Shown one piece after another: positions 1 to 10,666 of a stretch of DNA of 64,000 bases. The position numbers and the translations under genes are program-made. The notes under the pieces were generated by a model. That model worked only from the letters and a program-made list of their open reading frames with translations, did no database searches and was not told the DNA's origin. The stretch's first letter is position 1. The number at the start of each line of letters is the position of its first letter. The stretch is from Chaetorhynchus papuensis (lineage: Eukaryota > Chordata > Aves > Passeriformes > Rhipiduridae): contig VWYX01000257.1 in assembly GCA_013396525.1 (NCBI GenBank), forward strand, positions 1-64,000, given 5' to 3'.

Positions 1-428
1 TGTTTAGAGGGCTGGAGAAACCTCCCCTATGAAGAAAGGCTGAGAGAGTTGGGGTTGTTCAGCCTGGAGAAGAGAAAGCTCTGTAGAGACTTTAGAGCAG
101 GCTTCCAGTACCTGAAGGGGGCCACATGAGAGCTGGAGAGACTTTTTATGAAGGCATGTAGTGGCAGGACAAGGGGAGTAGCTTTAAACTGACAGAGGGC
201 AAGTTTAGATCAGATATTAGGAAGAAATTCTTCCCTGTGAGGGAGGTGAGGCACTGCCACAGGTTGCCCAGAGAAGCTGTGGATACTCCTTCCCAGGAAG
301 TGTTCAAGGCCAGGTTGGATGGGGCTTAGACAAATGTGATCTAGTGGAAGGTGTCCCTGTCTCATTGGCAGCAGGTTGGAACTAGGTGATCTTTAAGGTC
401 CCTTGTAACCCAAACCATTCTATGATTT
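1..428 (+). mobile_element. CR1 LINE, 3' fragment
   Basis: Resembles the CR1 3' end: GGTTGTTCAGCCTGGAGAAG near the start, AGAAGCTGTGGATACTCCTTCC, then AACCCAAACCATTCTATGAT at the end. It is cut by the window edge on the left and ends with the CR1 octamer. Non-coding, old, with scattered substitutions. Confidence 0.85.
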
Positions 429-1135
429 GTAATCATGGGGATAGAAAAGCAAGGGTAGAAAAGCAAGGGCCACTCGAGTTGTTTTGAATGCTGTCATGAG
501 ATGCTGCTTTAAAACAATTGGTTGTGACTTCTGTGTCTCTATTCACTTTGATTTACAGCATAACAATATTCCTATTCCTGTGTTTATGACATTCCAACAC
601 TTAAAGAAGACTTCACTCATTTTAGTCACAGATTCATTATAACCAAATTCTGTATTTTAATTATTTGCAAATCACATATTATCCAACCTACAGTTTACTA
701 ACTGGTGATGAATAAAAGCTACCCCCTAACATTCAGAGCCTTTTTTCTTTAATTCTGGAGTTAGGGTTTTATGAGTTCTAGCAGAGTATGTAAAGGTAAC
801 ATAGAGCAGAGACTGGAAGAAAATAGCTAGAAAATTGAAAGCATGTGTAGGACCACTGTGATGCTTTTTAGAGGTGGAACTGTGTATTCCTGAAGTGAGC
901 TAAAAGCGGTGGCTGGTGTGGGAAGTTAATTCAAAATAGGTGTGGGTTGAAAGACTGTGTAGAAGACTAGGAGACACGCGGTGATAATGATAAGTCACCA
1001 AACAGGAACATGTGGTGGTGAAGCATTTTTGGAGGGGAAACTCTGTCAGTTTCGTTGCTGTTTTCATGTTGTATTATTCTGTGATGATACTCTAGTAAAG
1101 CACTATGGAAAGTTGAGGATTTTTCAGTCTCCTTC
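429..1135. other. Intergenic, AT-rich
   Basis: No gene or repeat family recognised. A short direct duplication (TAGAAAAGCAAGGG twice) lies at about 442-470. The right part may belong to the adjoining LTR-type element, whose left edge is uncertain. Confidence 0.4.
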
Positions 1136-2230
1136 TGTGGTGGATTGATCCTGACTGGATGGCTGGTGCCCACCAAAGCTGCTCTCTCACCCCTTCTCAG
1201 CTGGACAGGGCAAAGAAAATATAACAAAAAGCCCATGAGTTGAGATAAGGATAGGGAGACAAAGGACACAGCAATTAGAGTCATGGGCAAAACGGACTCA
1301 GCTTGGGGAAAATTAATTTAATTTATTATCAATCAAATCAGAGTAGTATAATAAGAAATAAAAACTAATTCTTAAAATACCTTTCTCCCACCCCTCCCTT
1401 CCTGAATTCCCTACCTCCTCCCCCACAGTGGTGCAGGGGGACAGAGAAAGAAGGCTGCAGTCAGTTCATCACATGTGTCTCTGCTGCTTTCTTCCTCCTC
1501 AGGAGGAGGCTTGTCACACTCCTCCACTGCTCCAGTGTGGGTCTCTCCCACAGGAGACAGTTCTCCATGAAGTTCTTCAACATCAGTCCTTCCCACGGGC
1601 TGCAGTTCTTCCCTAACTTCTCCAACATGGATCCCCCACAGTGTCACAAGTCCTGTCAGCAAACTCCAGCATGGGCTCCTCTCTCCACAGATCCACCAGT
1701 CCTGCCAGGAGCCAGCTCCATCATGGGCTTCCCGTGGGGTCACAGCCTCCTTCAGGCATTCCCCTTGTTGTGGTCTGGGCTCTTCCACGGCCGCAGGTGG
1801 ATCTCTGCCTCCCCCTGGACCTCCTGGAGCTGCAGGGGCACAGCTGCCTCACCATGGTCTGCACCTGGGGCTGCAGAGGAATATCAGCTACAGCACCTGG
1901 AGCACCTCCTGCCCCTCCTTCACTGAATTGTATGCCTGCAGTGTTGTTGCTCTCATGTTTTCTCACTCTTTCTGGCTGCTGCTGCGCAGCTTTTTTCCAT
2001 CCCTTCTTGAGTCTGTTATCCCAGAGGCATTACCAGTATCACTGATGGACTCAGCCTTGGCCAGCAGTGGGCGGGTCCATCTTTGAGCCAGCTGGCATTG
2101 GCTCTGTTGGACATGGGAGGAGCTTCTGGAAGCTTCTCACAGAAGCCACCTCTGTAGTCCCCCACTAGGAAAACCTTGCCATGCAAACCCAGTAGACCTA
2201 CACAGGAGTCTCTCAGAACTTTCCCCAACA
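1136..2230 (-). mobile_element. Avian endogenous-retrovirus-type LTR, old and non-coding (boundaries approximate)
   Basis: On the minus strand this runs from TGTTGGGGAAAG (at 2230) to CCACCACA (at 1136), giving TG...CA ends. It contains internal near-repeats of a CTGCAGCCCGTGG/CTGGAGCAG type in a GC-rich middle and an AATAAATTAAATTAATTTTC tract near 1305-1330. I recognise this as a common dispersed avian LTR-like sequence. No gag, pol or env frame is visible; ORFs inside it are short chance frames. Flanking 5-mers (CCTTC and ACTTT) do not form a target-site duplication, so an edge may be wrong or decayed. Confidence 0.5.
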
Positions 2231-4083
2231 ACTTTTTAGGGGCTGTAATCCTGAACCCGATTTCAATAAAACTTTTGCTTTAATATGGGTGTATGGCACG
2301 TATGGATGAAAAGTCCCAACGTGCAATTTTATGTTTCTGTTGCCAAGGCCATGTGATACTTAATCTCCATCTTTCCATCCTGCTTGTGATTATACCGATG
2401 GGTCAGGCCAAGTTACTTTATTCGTGCAAGTCACTCACCTCACAGACAATAGCAAACACTCCTCTCGGTTTTCTGGTATCCTTCGCTGATAAAGCTGTGT
2501 AAACAAGTGCAAAAGCACACAGGATTTTGACTCCCAGAGTACATAGAGGTGTGACTGTAGTTTTTCCTCCACTCAGTATCATTCTTTCTCCCCCAAGAAA
2601 ATATGTGAGGTTTGTTGACTGGAGTTTCTTGTGCTGCTCTGAGATGCCTTGCCAAGTTGTATGTTATCCCACTTCCTTCCTGCAGGAAATCCAAACAGCG
2701 GAGGCTTCTACTGGAGCCCTGCCCCTCACAACTGCACCACACAACTGCTCAGCTCTCAGGCCCTCTCATACAGCGCAAGAAATGTGGTGGCTCAGCGCTG
2801 GGCTCAGCAAGAGCTCTGAGAACCTGCCACTTCTGAGGGCAGACCTTGAACAGGAGAGTTCTGCAACCCCACTGTGCCGAGCTCAGGAGATGCCATGAGC
2901 CAGCGGCAGCGCTGGGCAGCTCTGTGCTGTCACACAGATGTGGCAGGGATGCCGATGTAAGGCCAGCTCCATTGGCACAGTCACTGTGAAAAGCCAGTTT
3001 ACTTAGGAAAATGAGATGGAGCAATAGGCTTACAGCACCGCTGGAAAATTACTGTGTCAAAGAGAGGCTAAGCAGCTAGGATCTGAACTTCTGCAGATTA
3101 ACTAGGGCAAGACATAAGTCTTACAGGTTTGCCTTAGAGTTTTTTATCTGGGCAATAGCCTGGAAACGAGAAATTGGACATCCCCTGTGATTCTGTGTGT
3201 TTTGCTTCCTTCTGTAATTTTGTTTCTATTTTACTGACAGTGTGATCTAGTTATTGATCATTATTTGGTAGATGAGGATTCTGGTCCTGGCTTTGCCGGT
3301 GAATTGCTGTGTTCCTTGTGAACGTTCATGCAGCCTAGCCTTGCTTCTCTGTTCAACCCCTCTGTCCATCTTATCTGCAGAGATGTAATCTCTGCTCCGA
3401 AGAGGTGGTCCCTATTATGGGTTTGGGATTTTCTGATAGCAATTGCAGCCTTCTGGTGCACCATCACATATAGCGAGATTAACTGATATTTTCCCTATGC
3501 CTCCCTGGAATATTCTTGTTTAGTAGCTATTCTACACATGCAATTGCCTTGTATCAGCATGGTTTTACTTCTGTTTCTTTTCTAATTTATGGTTACTTCT
3601 GTCACCTATTTCTCTGACTCTTTGATGCAAAAGCAGACTTTTTAAAAATAGAGGTAGAAATAGGTTTTTTCTACTTCTATAGCTGAAATCTACCTCTGTT
3701 TCCACTGAAGTCTTATTCAGTGTATCTGGAGTATTTGAATGCACATAGTTCAATCTCTTACAGTTCGACTTCCATGTTTTATATCAACTCACCCCTTTTT
3801 GCTTGTGCATTACTGATGTCAGTCTGCAATCTGTCTAGTTCTCTTCTTCTGCACTGTGTCTTTTTCTTATCCATGTACTTCCTTACCCATCTGTACTATT
3901 ATTTTAATTGTCTTTGAATACACATTTATAGTGCTTCTTAACATATGCCACTGCTGCTTTTTCTATTCCATTCCTTCCTTTACTCTGTTCCATGTTCCAG
4001 TTTCTCTCAGAATTTAATCTGTTGAAATTCGTCGCTGTTACATTTTTTTCCTTTAGGGCTGACTTAGTCATAATAACAAGGCT
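2231..4083. other. Intergenic, nothing recognised
   Basis: Ordinary mixed-composition DNA. The ORFs present are short, overlap each other on both strands and show no recognisable domains. Confidence 0.4.
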
Positions 4084-4085
4084 TA

Positions 4086-5049
4086 CAGGGAAAGATCCAA
4101 GTCTTGTTCAAAGATCTGATCCAAGGCTCATTACCATGGTCACTATTTTTTTTATAATCTTCCAGCTATATTTCCCTCCTTTTACAGACTCTGTCAGATA
4201 CAGCAACATCTCAGAAGAGGAATAGTTTCCTCTGGGACCCACATGTAGTCCAAACCACACATTATGCTGGGAACCCAAAATGTGTTCAAATGATATCTAA
4301 TCTGACACTTTCTTGCCTGTTCTGAAGTATTGCTTTTCCTTGTAAGGCTTTTGATAAGGCAGCCTATTAAATGTGCTAACTTGTGACTCCATTCAAGCCT
4401 TTGGCTGGGAGAGAACCATTTCTATGTTTGTAAGATGAGATGATTATAGTCTATCTAGTGTTATCTTCCAAGGGCACTGGACTGCCAGCCCTCACTGCTG
4501 AACTCCTCTGTTAACATACTTATTCTCTCTAGCCTGTACCTATTTGTCCTTCCTTAGGACAAGAAGGATCTTGATAAGTTTCTAAAAATTGTATACCTTA
4601 AGGCTTCCTGAAATGCTTTTGGTTTTTTGCTCTGGGAAGGGTTAGGAGTAATTGTGGTGAAATGCCTGTGACTCAGCCTGGTTTGTAACCAAATGGACAT
4701 GGGTTCCTAACTAACCCTGAGAATGTGAGCTGTGTGCATTCCCTGTTGTGACTATTACATTTTGCCTCCCTCTTGATGGTTATCTGTCAGATTTCTCTGT
4801 TGAGGTGTCTTGTAGGTGCCTTCCTAGTGCTGCTTTTGGGGAATGTGACATTTAGCTTTAGTGACCAGGCATTAATTGCAAGCAAGTAACTAACTGAAAA
4901 TACCCATTTCCAGTAAAGTTTTGTTCACTGCTATTTTAGGCTTCATATGAGTAAATTGCAGTCTTTGTCACATGAGTAATTTTTGTCTCGTATTCCAGGG
5001 TCTTATCTAATGGGATCAGATCTTTAAACAAGACTTGGATCTTTCCCTG
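4086..5049. mobile_element. Candidate non-autonomous DNA transposon with 37-bp TIRs and TA flanks
   Basis: The left arm 4086-4122 begins CAGGGAAAGATCC. The right arm 5013-5049 is its reverse complement with one mismatch in 37. Both outer ends are followed directly by TA (4084-4085 and 5050-5051), as expected for Tc1/mariner-type insertion. Eight-base flanks do not match, which argues against hAT. The 890-bp interior has no transposase-like frame. The family is not recognised. Confidence 0.55.
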
Positions 5050-5051
5050 TA

Positions 5052-8000
5052 TATGAGTTACTCATGGATAGAGCTGCACAGGGCTTTAATACCAGGCCTT
5101 CTAAAGAGGTACAGTAAATGATCAGAGAAATGAACACAGCTTTCTTTTATATTAATGCTGAATTCTGATGCTGGGCTTTGAGACATCAATTTAACATAAT
5201 GATAGGTCACAGAAAGAGCTATTCATCCAGAGATTTCCTGGAAATTCCAAAACATGGGAATTACCCCTCTTTCCTTACAGGCAGGGAAGTTCAGGTGCAG
5301 AAGTGAAACGGTTTGCTGTCAGTCCCAAAATGGGACAGGGAGTGGAAAAAAGCTGATCTATGTTATCTTTGGCTCTACAGACCTGGCTACTACCCCGTCA
5401 CCCAAATCAACATGAAACATTTCAGTGGTGTATCAGCATTCTGAAGCTGTGGATGGTCCCTTGCACTGTGTGTGTGTGTGCATGGGGCATGGGGCACTTT
5501 GTAGTCTCCATAGGCTGCACATGTGGCTCATTGCTCCCCGTGCGCTCTGGTGCTGCTTTCGCATGCTGAGCTCCTTTAGGACTTTCCTAAATCCTTACCT
5601 CCATACCAGTTGCTCTGGGAATTCCTTTGTATTTTCTTCTCCAGAGTACTCTTGAGTACTCACTTGTTCCCTCAGGATAGAGGCTCCTCACAACTCCTTC
5701 TTTTTTTTTCTCCCACACAGACGTTTTGGGAAACTACCCTTGTCCTCACCAGTTCCAAAGTCCCTCATTTTCTGCACCAAGCCAAGGGCTTTAAATACGC
5801 ATGTGTTCCTCCCACACCTTTTCCTTGTGTCCGGAGTGTGAATCATTCAGAGCATCTGTGGCAGGAAGGACAAAGCTGTGGTGGGGATATTGTTATGCTG
5901 GGAGCTGCTGCTGTGCCAGGCCTTTGATGAAAAGATAATTGCAGGCTAGATTGATGGTTGCTGGATGCCCAGACCTGTTACCAGGGCTCCACATGTCCTG
6001 CATTACCCTTCCCTTTTTCTCCAGGATCAGAAGGGCACTGCCTAAAGACTTCTAAAATTTCTGGATTGGGTGGCTGTGTTGTTCAAAAGCCATCTGCATT
6101 GCATCTGAACAAAGTGATGCCATCAAGCTGATTGCAGGGACCTGAACACTTCAGCAATTCAGTTCCAAATGGAGAGCACAACTGGCTCACCCTGGTGAAA
6201 TTCCACACAAAGTCCCGACATTCCTGCCGTCCTCTTGGGCTCTGCTGGGTTCCAGCTGCAGTCAATGATTGATACAAAGTCTGAGGCTGGGAGCAGAGTA
6301 CATAGGAACATGGGTCCTTTTGAAATTCAGAGTTTTGAACTTTTTGAACCTGTGAGTGCTGTAAAGGCAGTCTGAGCATCCAGAATGCCTTACCCAGTTA
6401 ACCGGAGTCTGTGTGCAAGCTGAGGCAGTTTCCCAGTCACATTTATCCTGTTTCACTACTTTGGGCTGAAATAAAATGAATTTCTGAAATACCAGGTCTC
6501 ACGTTCACTGCATCTTTACCACCCCAAAAGAGTGCTGTGATAGATCCCATAAGCATACTCCTAAGGGGAAAAAAAAGCATATCTAAACCATACTTAGAAT
6601 TTGGTTAGAGTTCATTTTTTCACCTACTCAGTTATTGAAGCACTGAGCCTAACTTTGACCACCAGAAATGCAATTTTGCATCAGAGTTAAAAATGTTTAT
6701 TATATTCACATATAGGTTGTATTGTCTGTACTGTGCTGGAGAACTCAGAACTACTGCTTCAAACTGGTTTTGTGTTGGTGATTTAGGAAGAATGATTCCC
6801 CAGTATCACTCTGCAAAGAAAAATCAATGTGTTGAAACAAGAACATTTCAGTGATGTTGCAGTCTTTTTTTCTTGCACATCATTCATTTTACATCACACT
6901 GGTTTGTTCTAAACATGTCACTGTTATTCTAAAGAGGATGTCACTGTCAGCAAATTCCTTGTGTCTGTATGCTCATACACACATATGTTCACATGTTCAC
7001 TATTATTTCACATGTGTGTGTGCCTCTTTTTGGAAAAAACTAGCAGAGAACTAGATATTGCTGATGATATTGCTTTACCTTTCTTTTTCAACTTTTCTGA
7101 ATGGGTTCAAGCTTTTATTGGCGATTAGTACCGTGTAAAGAAAAAGTTCATCCACCCACATCATAATTATTTGGTTGCTAGGAGTATTTTTAGCAGCATG
7201 ATTTGGTAATTGGTTCCAAATACAATAGTTTAGAAAGAGACACTGTGGCCCAGCAAACAGTGAAACAAGAATACGAGGAGGGGATGAGGCAGCACACAGC
7301 ATTAGATGTCAGGATGGAGCTGCACAGAGCTCCCACCTCCCTCACTGTTGTAGGTGGGTGGAAGGAGAAAGAATGTGAAATAGTGGATCTGTGGTCCTTC
7401 CCACTTGCCCACAGAGTGGGGCAGACAGCTGCTCAGGCAAGTCAGGAGGTGACTGCTGTAATCACCACAGATCCAGCAGCATCACTCACTGAAGCAGAGC
7501 CATGAATAAACACAATGACCCTTACTCATGGTCGATTATTATCTCATAGTCTAGTCTGGGAACAGATTTGCTGCTCTGCACAGACAAACTGCATTGTTCT
7601 TTTTATGGAGCATCTTTCCTTCTGGAGGTTCCTTACTGGGGAGAAGATAGCTGGGAAGAAAGACTTGATAGTAATTTCCAAAGAGATGACTTTCACAGTA
7701 GTCTCCAAAAAACTTACAAAGATCAAATCATTTTTTAACCAAGTTGTTGTATCAACCTAGCTGATTTCAATTTCCCTAGTATTTCTGAGGACCACGATTT
7801 CCAACAGTTTGTGTTTCTAAAGGGTAAAAGCAGAAATAGTCTACAGAGTCTCTACATCGGGCACTTTCTAGAGAATGGATGCAACCATTCTCACCTGTAC
7901 TTGCTGCTCTGCTGATGGGAATTATCCCAGGAACTCTGTGCAAATGCATGAAATTTAGAAAGTGCAGCTGGCTGGAACCAGGAAGCAAAATAGTGCAGCT

Positions 8001-9287
8001 GAGTCTCATTCCCAGATGGATCGGAATGCAATAGGAAAACAAAAAATCCCAAAGGACAAAAATAAATTAAAATATCTGTTTTACCTAGATTTAAGAAAGT
8101 GGTTAACAAGCAAATCTTACAAAAGAGCATAATAGCACAGAGTAAGCAATTTTTATCTTGATGCTGTTCCTTTAAACCTGCCTGAACTTTGTTGGGAAAA
8201 GGTCTCAAGCCATTGAGCAATGTCTGGTTTGGGCAATCATGTTGCTATGCTTCATTGGATAAGCACAGCAGTAATTCAGAAAATGAAGCCATGCTGCATC
8301 TGTCATATCATTTAAAATTTATTTCCGTTTTGCAGGTATTTGAGGATTGCAAATGAGCCACATTATCCTGCAATATTCTGCCAACACTGGAATCTGGTCT
8401 GAACCTAATGGATTTCCTTATCTTCAGCTTTCCAGAGTGAGAGGCTTCCTCTTTCCCCCCCTGCCCTGCCCTACAATATATTCCAGTCAATGGCACTATT
8501 GAAATTCTGACAGCAATTTATATACAGTAACTGACTGCCCTCAGATGAGACACTAAACAATTTCTGTGCACCAGGCTGCATTTTTCTCATGCAATGTAGC
8601 ACTCTATTCTCCTCCCAAGCCAGCACTTTCATAAGTGCTACTACTTTTTCATATGCATTATTCATGTACAGGCACTGTTGACAGTTTTGCATGGAAGACA
8701 TTGAAAAAAAAATTATGATAAACAAGCTCAGAGAAGTATCCTGAGACAGGACTGCCCATGAGTATATTACTTACAGAAATAGTCTCCATGGCTTGGAAAA
8801 GGCTGTAAAAATAGCTCCCATCCTGGAAAGACAGTTATGCACAGACTTCTCTTTATACGTGCTCACAGTCCAGTGGAAGACACTGGGGCTCGTCGCATGA
8901 TTAAAAGTGTCTTAGCAGTTTGCAAGACTGACATTTTCCCTGCCAGACAGAGAAACTCTGCAATGAGCACCTCTCAGATCTGCAACAGGATTTTAAGTAT
9001 TTTGAAGAATTTCAGGACTGCAGGCTTCTTCCATGTTAATGATCTAAAGATATATGCTTATATATATGGAAGTTTACTTTCTTATGGTTTTCACTCTGTA
9101 TTAATACCCCCTGGTTATGATTAGCATGCATATCTGTCATGCTGAGGGGTCAGAGCCAGCCTTCCAGATCGAAAAATTACTGTGTTTGGGAGTGTGGGGA
9201 TTATTTCTCATTGTGAATTGTCTTTATTAAAAACCAGAGAGATATCTAAAATCATAATATTCCTGCTTGCATGAAAAATGGGTTAGT
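5052..9287. other. Intergenic, nothing recognised
   Basis: 4.2 kb of mostly AT-rich DNA with short (TG)n at about 5467-5480 and poly-T tracts. No ORF with recognisable content and no clear repeat family. Confidence 0.4.
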
Positions 9288-9643
9288 AGGGGGACCTTAT
9301 CACTCTCTAAAACTACCTGAAAGGAGGTTGTAGTGAGGTGGGGGTCGGTCTTTTCTCCCCGGTAACAAGCAGCAGGACAAGAGGAAATGACCTCAAGTAG
9401 TGCCAGGGGAGATTTAGATTGCATAGGAAAGAGGTTTAGATTGCATAGTAGGAAAAATACCTTCTCTGAAAGGGTGGTTGGGCATTGGAACAGGCTGTCC
9501 AGGGAAGTGGTGAAGTCACTACTCCTGGAAGTGTTCAAAAGGTACGTGGATGTGATTTAGTGGTGAACACGTTGGTGCTAGGCTAATGGTTGGACTTGAT
9601 GATCTCAGAGATCTTTTCCAGTCTCAGTGATTCTATGATTCTG
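9288..9643 (+). mobile_element. CR1 LINE, 3' fragment
   Basis: Recognisable from CTTATCACTCTCTAAAACTACC and AGGAGGTTGTAGTGAGGTGG through GGCATTGGAACAGGCTGTCC to GTTGGACTTGATGATCTCAG and the tail ATTCTATGATTCTGG. It carries an internal 20-bp duplication (TTTAGATTGCATAG twice at about 9412-9456). No coding capacity. Confidence 0.88.
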
Positions 9644-10010
9644 GTTCCAGGTAGTTCCATCCATAAAAAGGTCAAACATTAACTTTGCATCCAAATATCC
9701 TTTGCAGCTTGGTTCTGCATTTTTGTTCCAGATGTGGATTCCCTGTCTGCCCTCCTCCAGTGCCTCATAGCTCCCTTGTCTCCTCACCATGATGAAACAT
9801 GAAAAATAAGTAACCCCCTCAAAAAAACCCAAGCAAACCTGAAACCAAAAGGAACCTCAAGTAGGCATTGATAGTGTTGCCGCTTTGTGTGCCTGGTTAG
9901 TCCAGCATGGAATGGATACTGGTAGGAATAACAGTTACCAGCACAGAATTTTCCGTTTAAATAAGTTTGGAGCATGGGGTGAGTGGAACAGCACTTCCAA
10001 GCCACCTATC
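9644..10010. other. Short intergenic spacer between two CR1 copies
   Basis: About 370 bases with no recognised gene or repeat. Confidence 0.35.
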
Positions 10011-10170
10011 TTGCCCAGAGAAGCTGTGGATGCCTCATCCCTGGAGGTGTGCAAGGCCAGGTCGGATGGGGCTCTAAGCAACCTGGTTTAGTGGAAGGTG
10101 CCCTCCATAGGCAGGGGGTTGGAACCAGATGATCTTTAAGGTCACTTCCAACCCAAGCCGTTCCATGATT
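10011..10170 (+). mobile_element. CR1 LINE, short 3' fragment next to the LATS2 promoter
   Basis: Starts TTGCCCAGAGAAGCTGTGG and ends AACCCAAGCCGTTCCATGAT, a diverged CR1 tail. It ends roughly 70 bp before the CpG island begins. Confidence 0.85.
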
Positions 10171-10435
10171 ATACCCCAGCCCTTTTCCCCTCAACAAGTG
10201 GAGGCAGTGCCACCCCTGTCCCGCCAGAACCCAGCCAGGAGTTGCTGTGACGCGGGGTGGTTTTTGTGAGGGGAAAAAGTGTCACTTCTTACTGCCGGTA
10301 AGCCTACGGACGGGCGCCCCGAGGGGGCCGGCGGGCGGAGGGCAGGCGGCCCCCGGCACCTCGGTCCCCTGAGGGTGCGCCTGCCCTTCCCGGCCCTTCC
10401 CGGCCCTTCCCGCCCTAGAAGCCCCTCCCCCCGCT

Positions 10436-10499
10436 GGAATGCGCCGGGAGGGAGTGGAATGACGCGGGCGCCGCGGGGTCACGTGGCGCGAATGGAATG
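10436..10499 (+). promoter_or_regulatory. Cluster of three TEAD-type GGAATG motifs
   Basis: GGAATG occurs at 10436-10441, 10456-10461 and 10494-10499, all in the same orientation. The first two are 20 bp apart, about two helical turns. GGAATG/CATTCC is the core of the MCAT element bound by TEAD1-4. A related GAATGT follows at about 10513. Known biology: LATS2 is transcribed in response to YAP/TAZ-TEAD as negative feedback. Occupancy in this species is inferred. Confidence 0.6.
10479..10485 (+). promoter_or_regulatory. TCACGTG E-box / CLEAR-like motif
   Basis: A perfect CACGTG core preceded by T lies between the second and third GGAATG motifs. bHLH-ZIP factors (USF, MITF/TFEB, MYC-MAX) or CLOCK-type factors bind such sites. 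Only the motif is seen; function is inferred from its position in the promoter. Confidence 0.45.
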
Positions 10500-10666
10500 C
10501 CAACAATGTAGCGAATGTCCCGACTGCGCCCCGCACTCGGCGCCCGGGACGGCCAAGGGGGAAGATGGAGAGCGGCCCGCGCCGCCGCGGCCGCCGCCGC
10601 CGCTGAGCCGCGCCGTGCCGTGCCGAGCCCCGGAGGGCGAGCGGCGGCGCCGGGCGCCCCGGGGAG
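10500..10666 (+). other. LATS2: Putative LATS2 non-coding exon 1 (5' UTR), start approximate
   Basis: The donor GAG|GTGAGC at 10666/10667 is a near-consensus 5' splice site in the CpG island. It would splice to the acceptor at 14772/14773. Weaker donor-like sites lie further 3' (about 10787 and 11387), so alternative first exons are possible. The 5' limit is a guess. If transcription starts upstream of 10565, the exon carries a 13-codon arginine-rich uORF at 10565-10606. Confidence 0.5.
10565..10606 (+). CDS. Candidate uORF in exon 1, 13 codons, Arg-rich
   Basis: ATG at 10565, stop TGA at 10604-10606. The predicted peptide is MESGPRRRGRRRR. The arginine run comes from a CGC/CGG-rich tract. 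It counts as a leader ORF only if the transcription start lies upstream of it, which cannot be seen here. Confidence 0.25.
   Translation: MESGPRRRGRRRR

Noticed and set aside
1411..1966. Protein-coding gene in the LTR-like region
   Set aside because: Overlapping frames on both strands arise from internal GC-rich near-repeats of the element.
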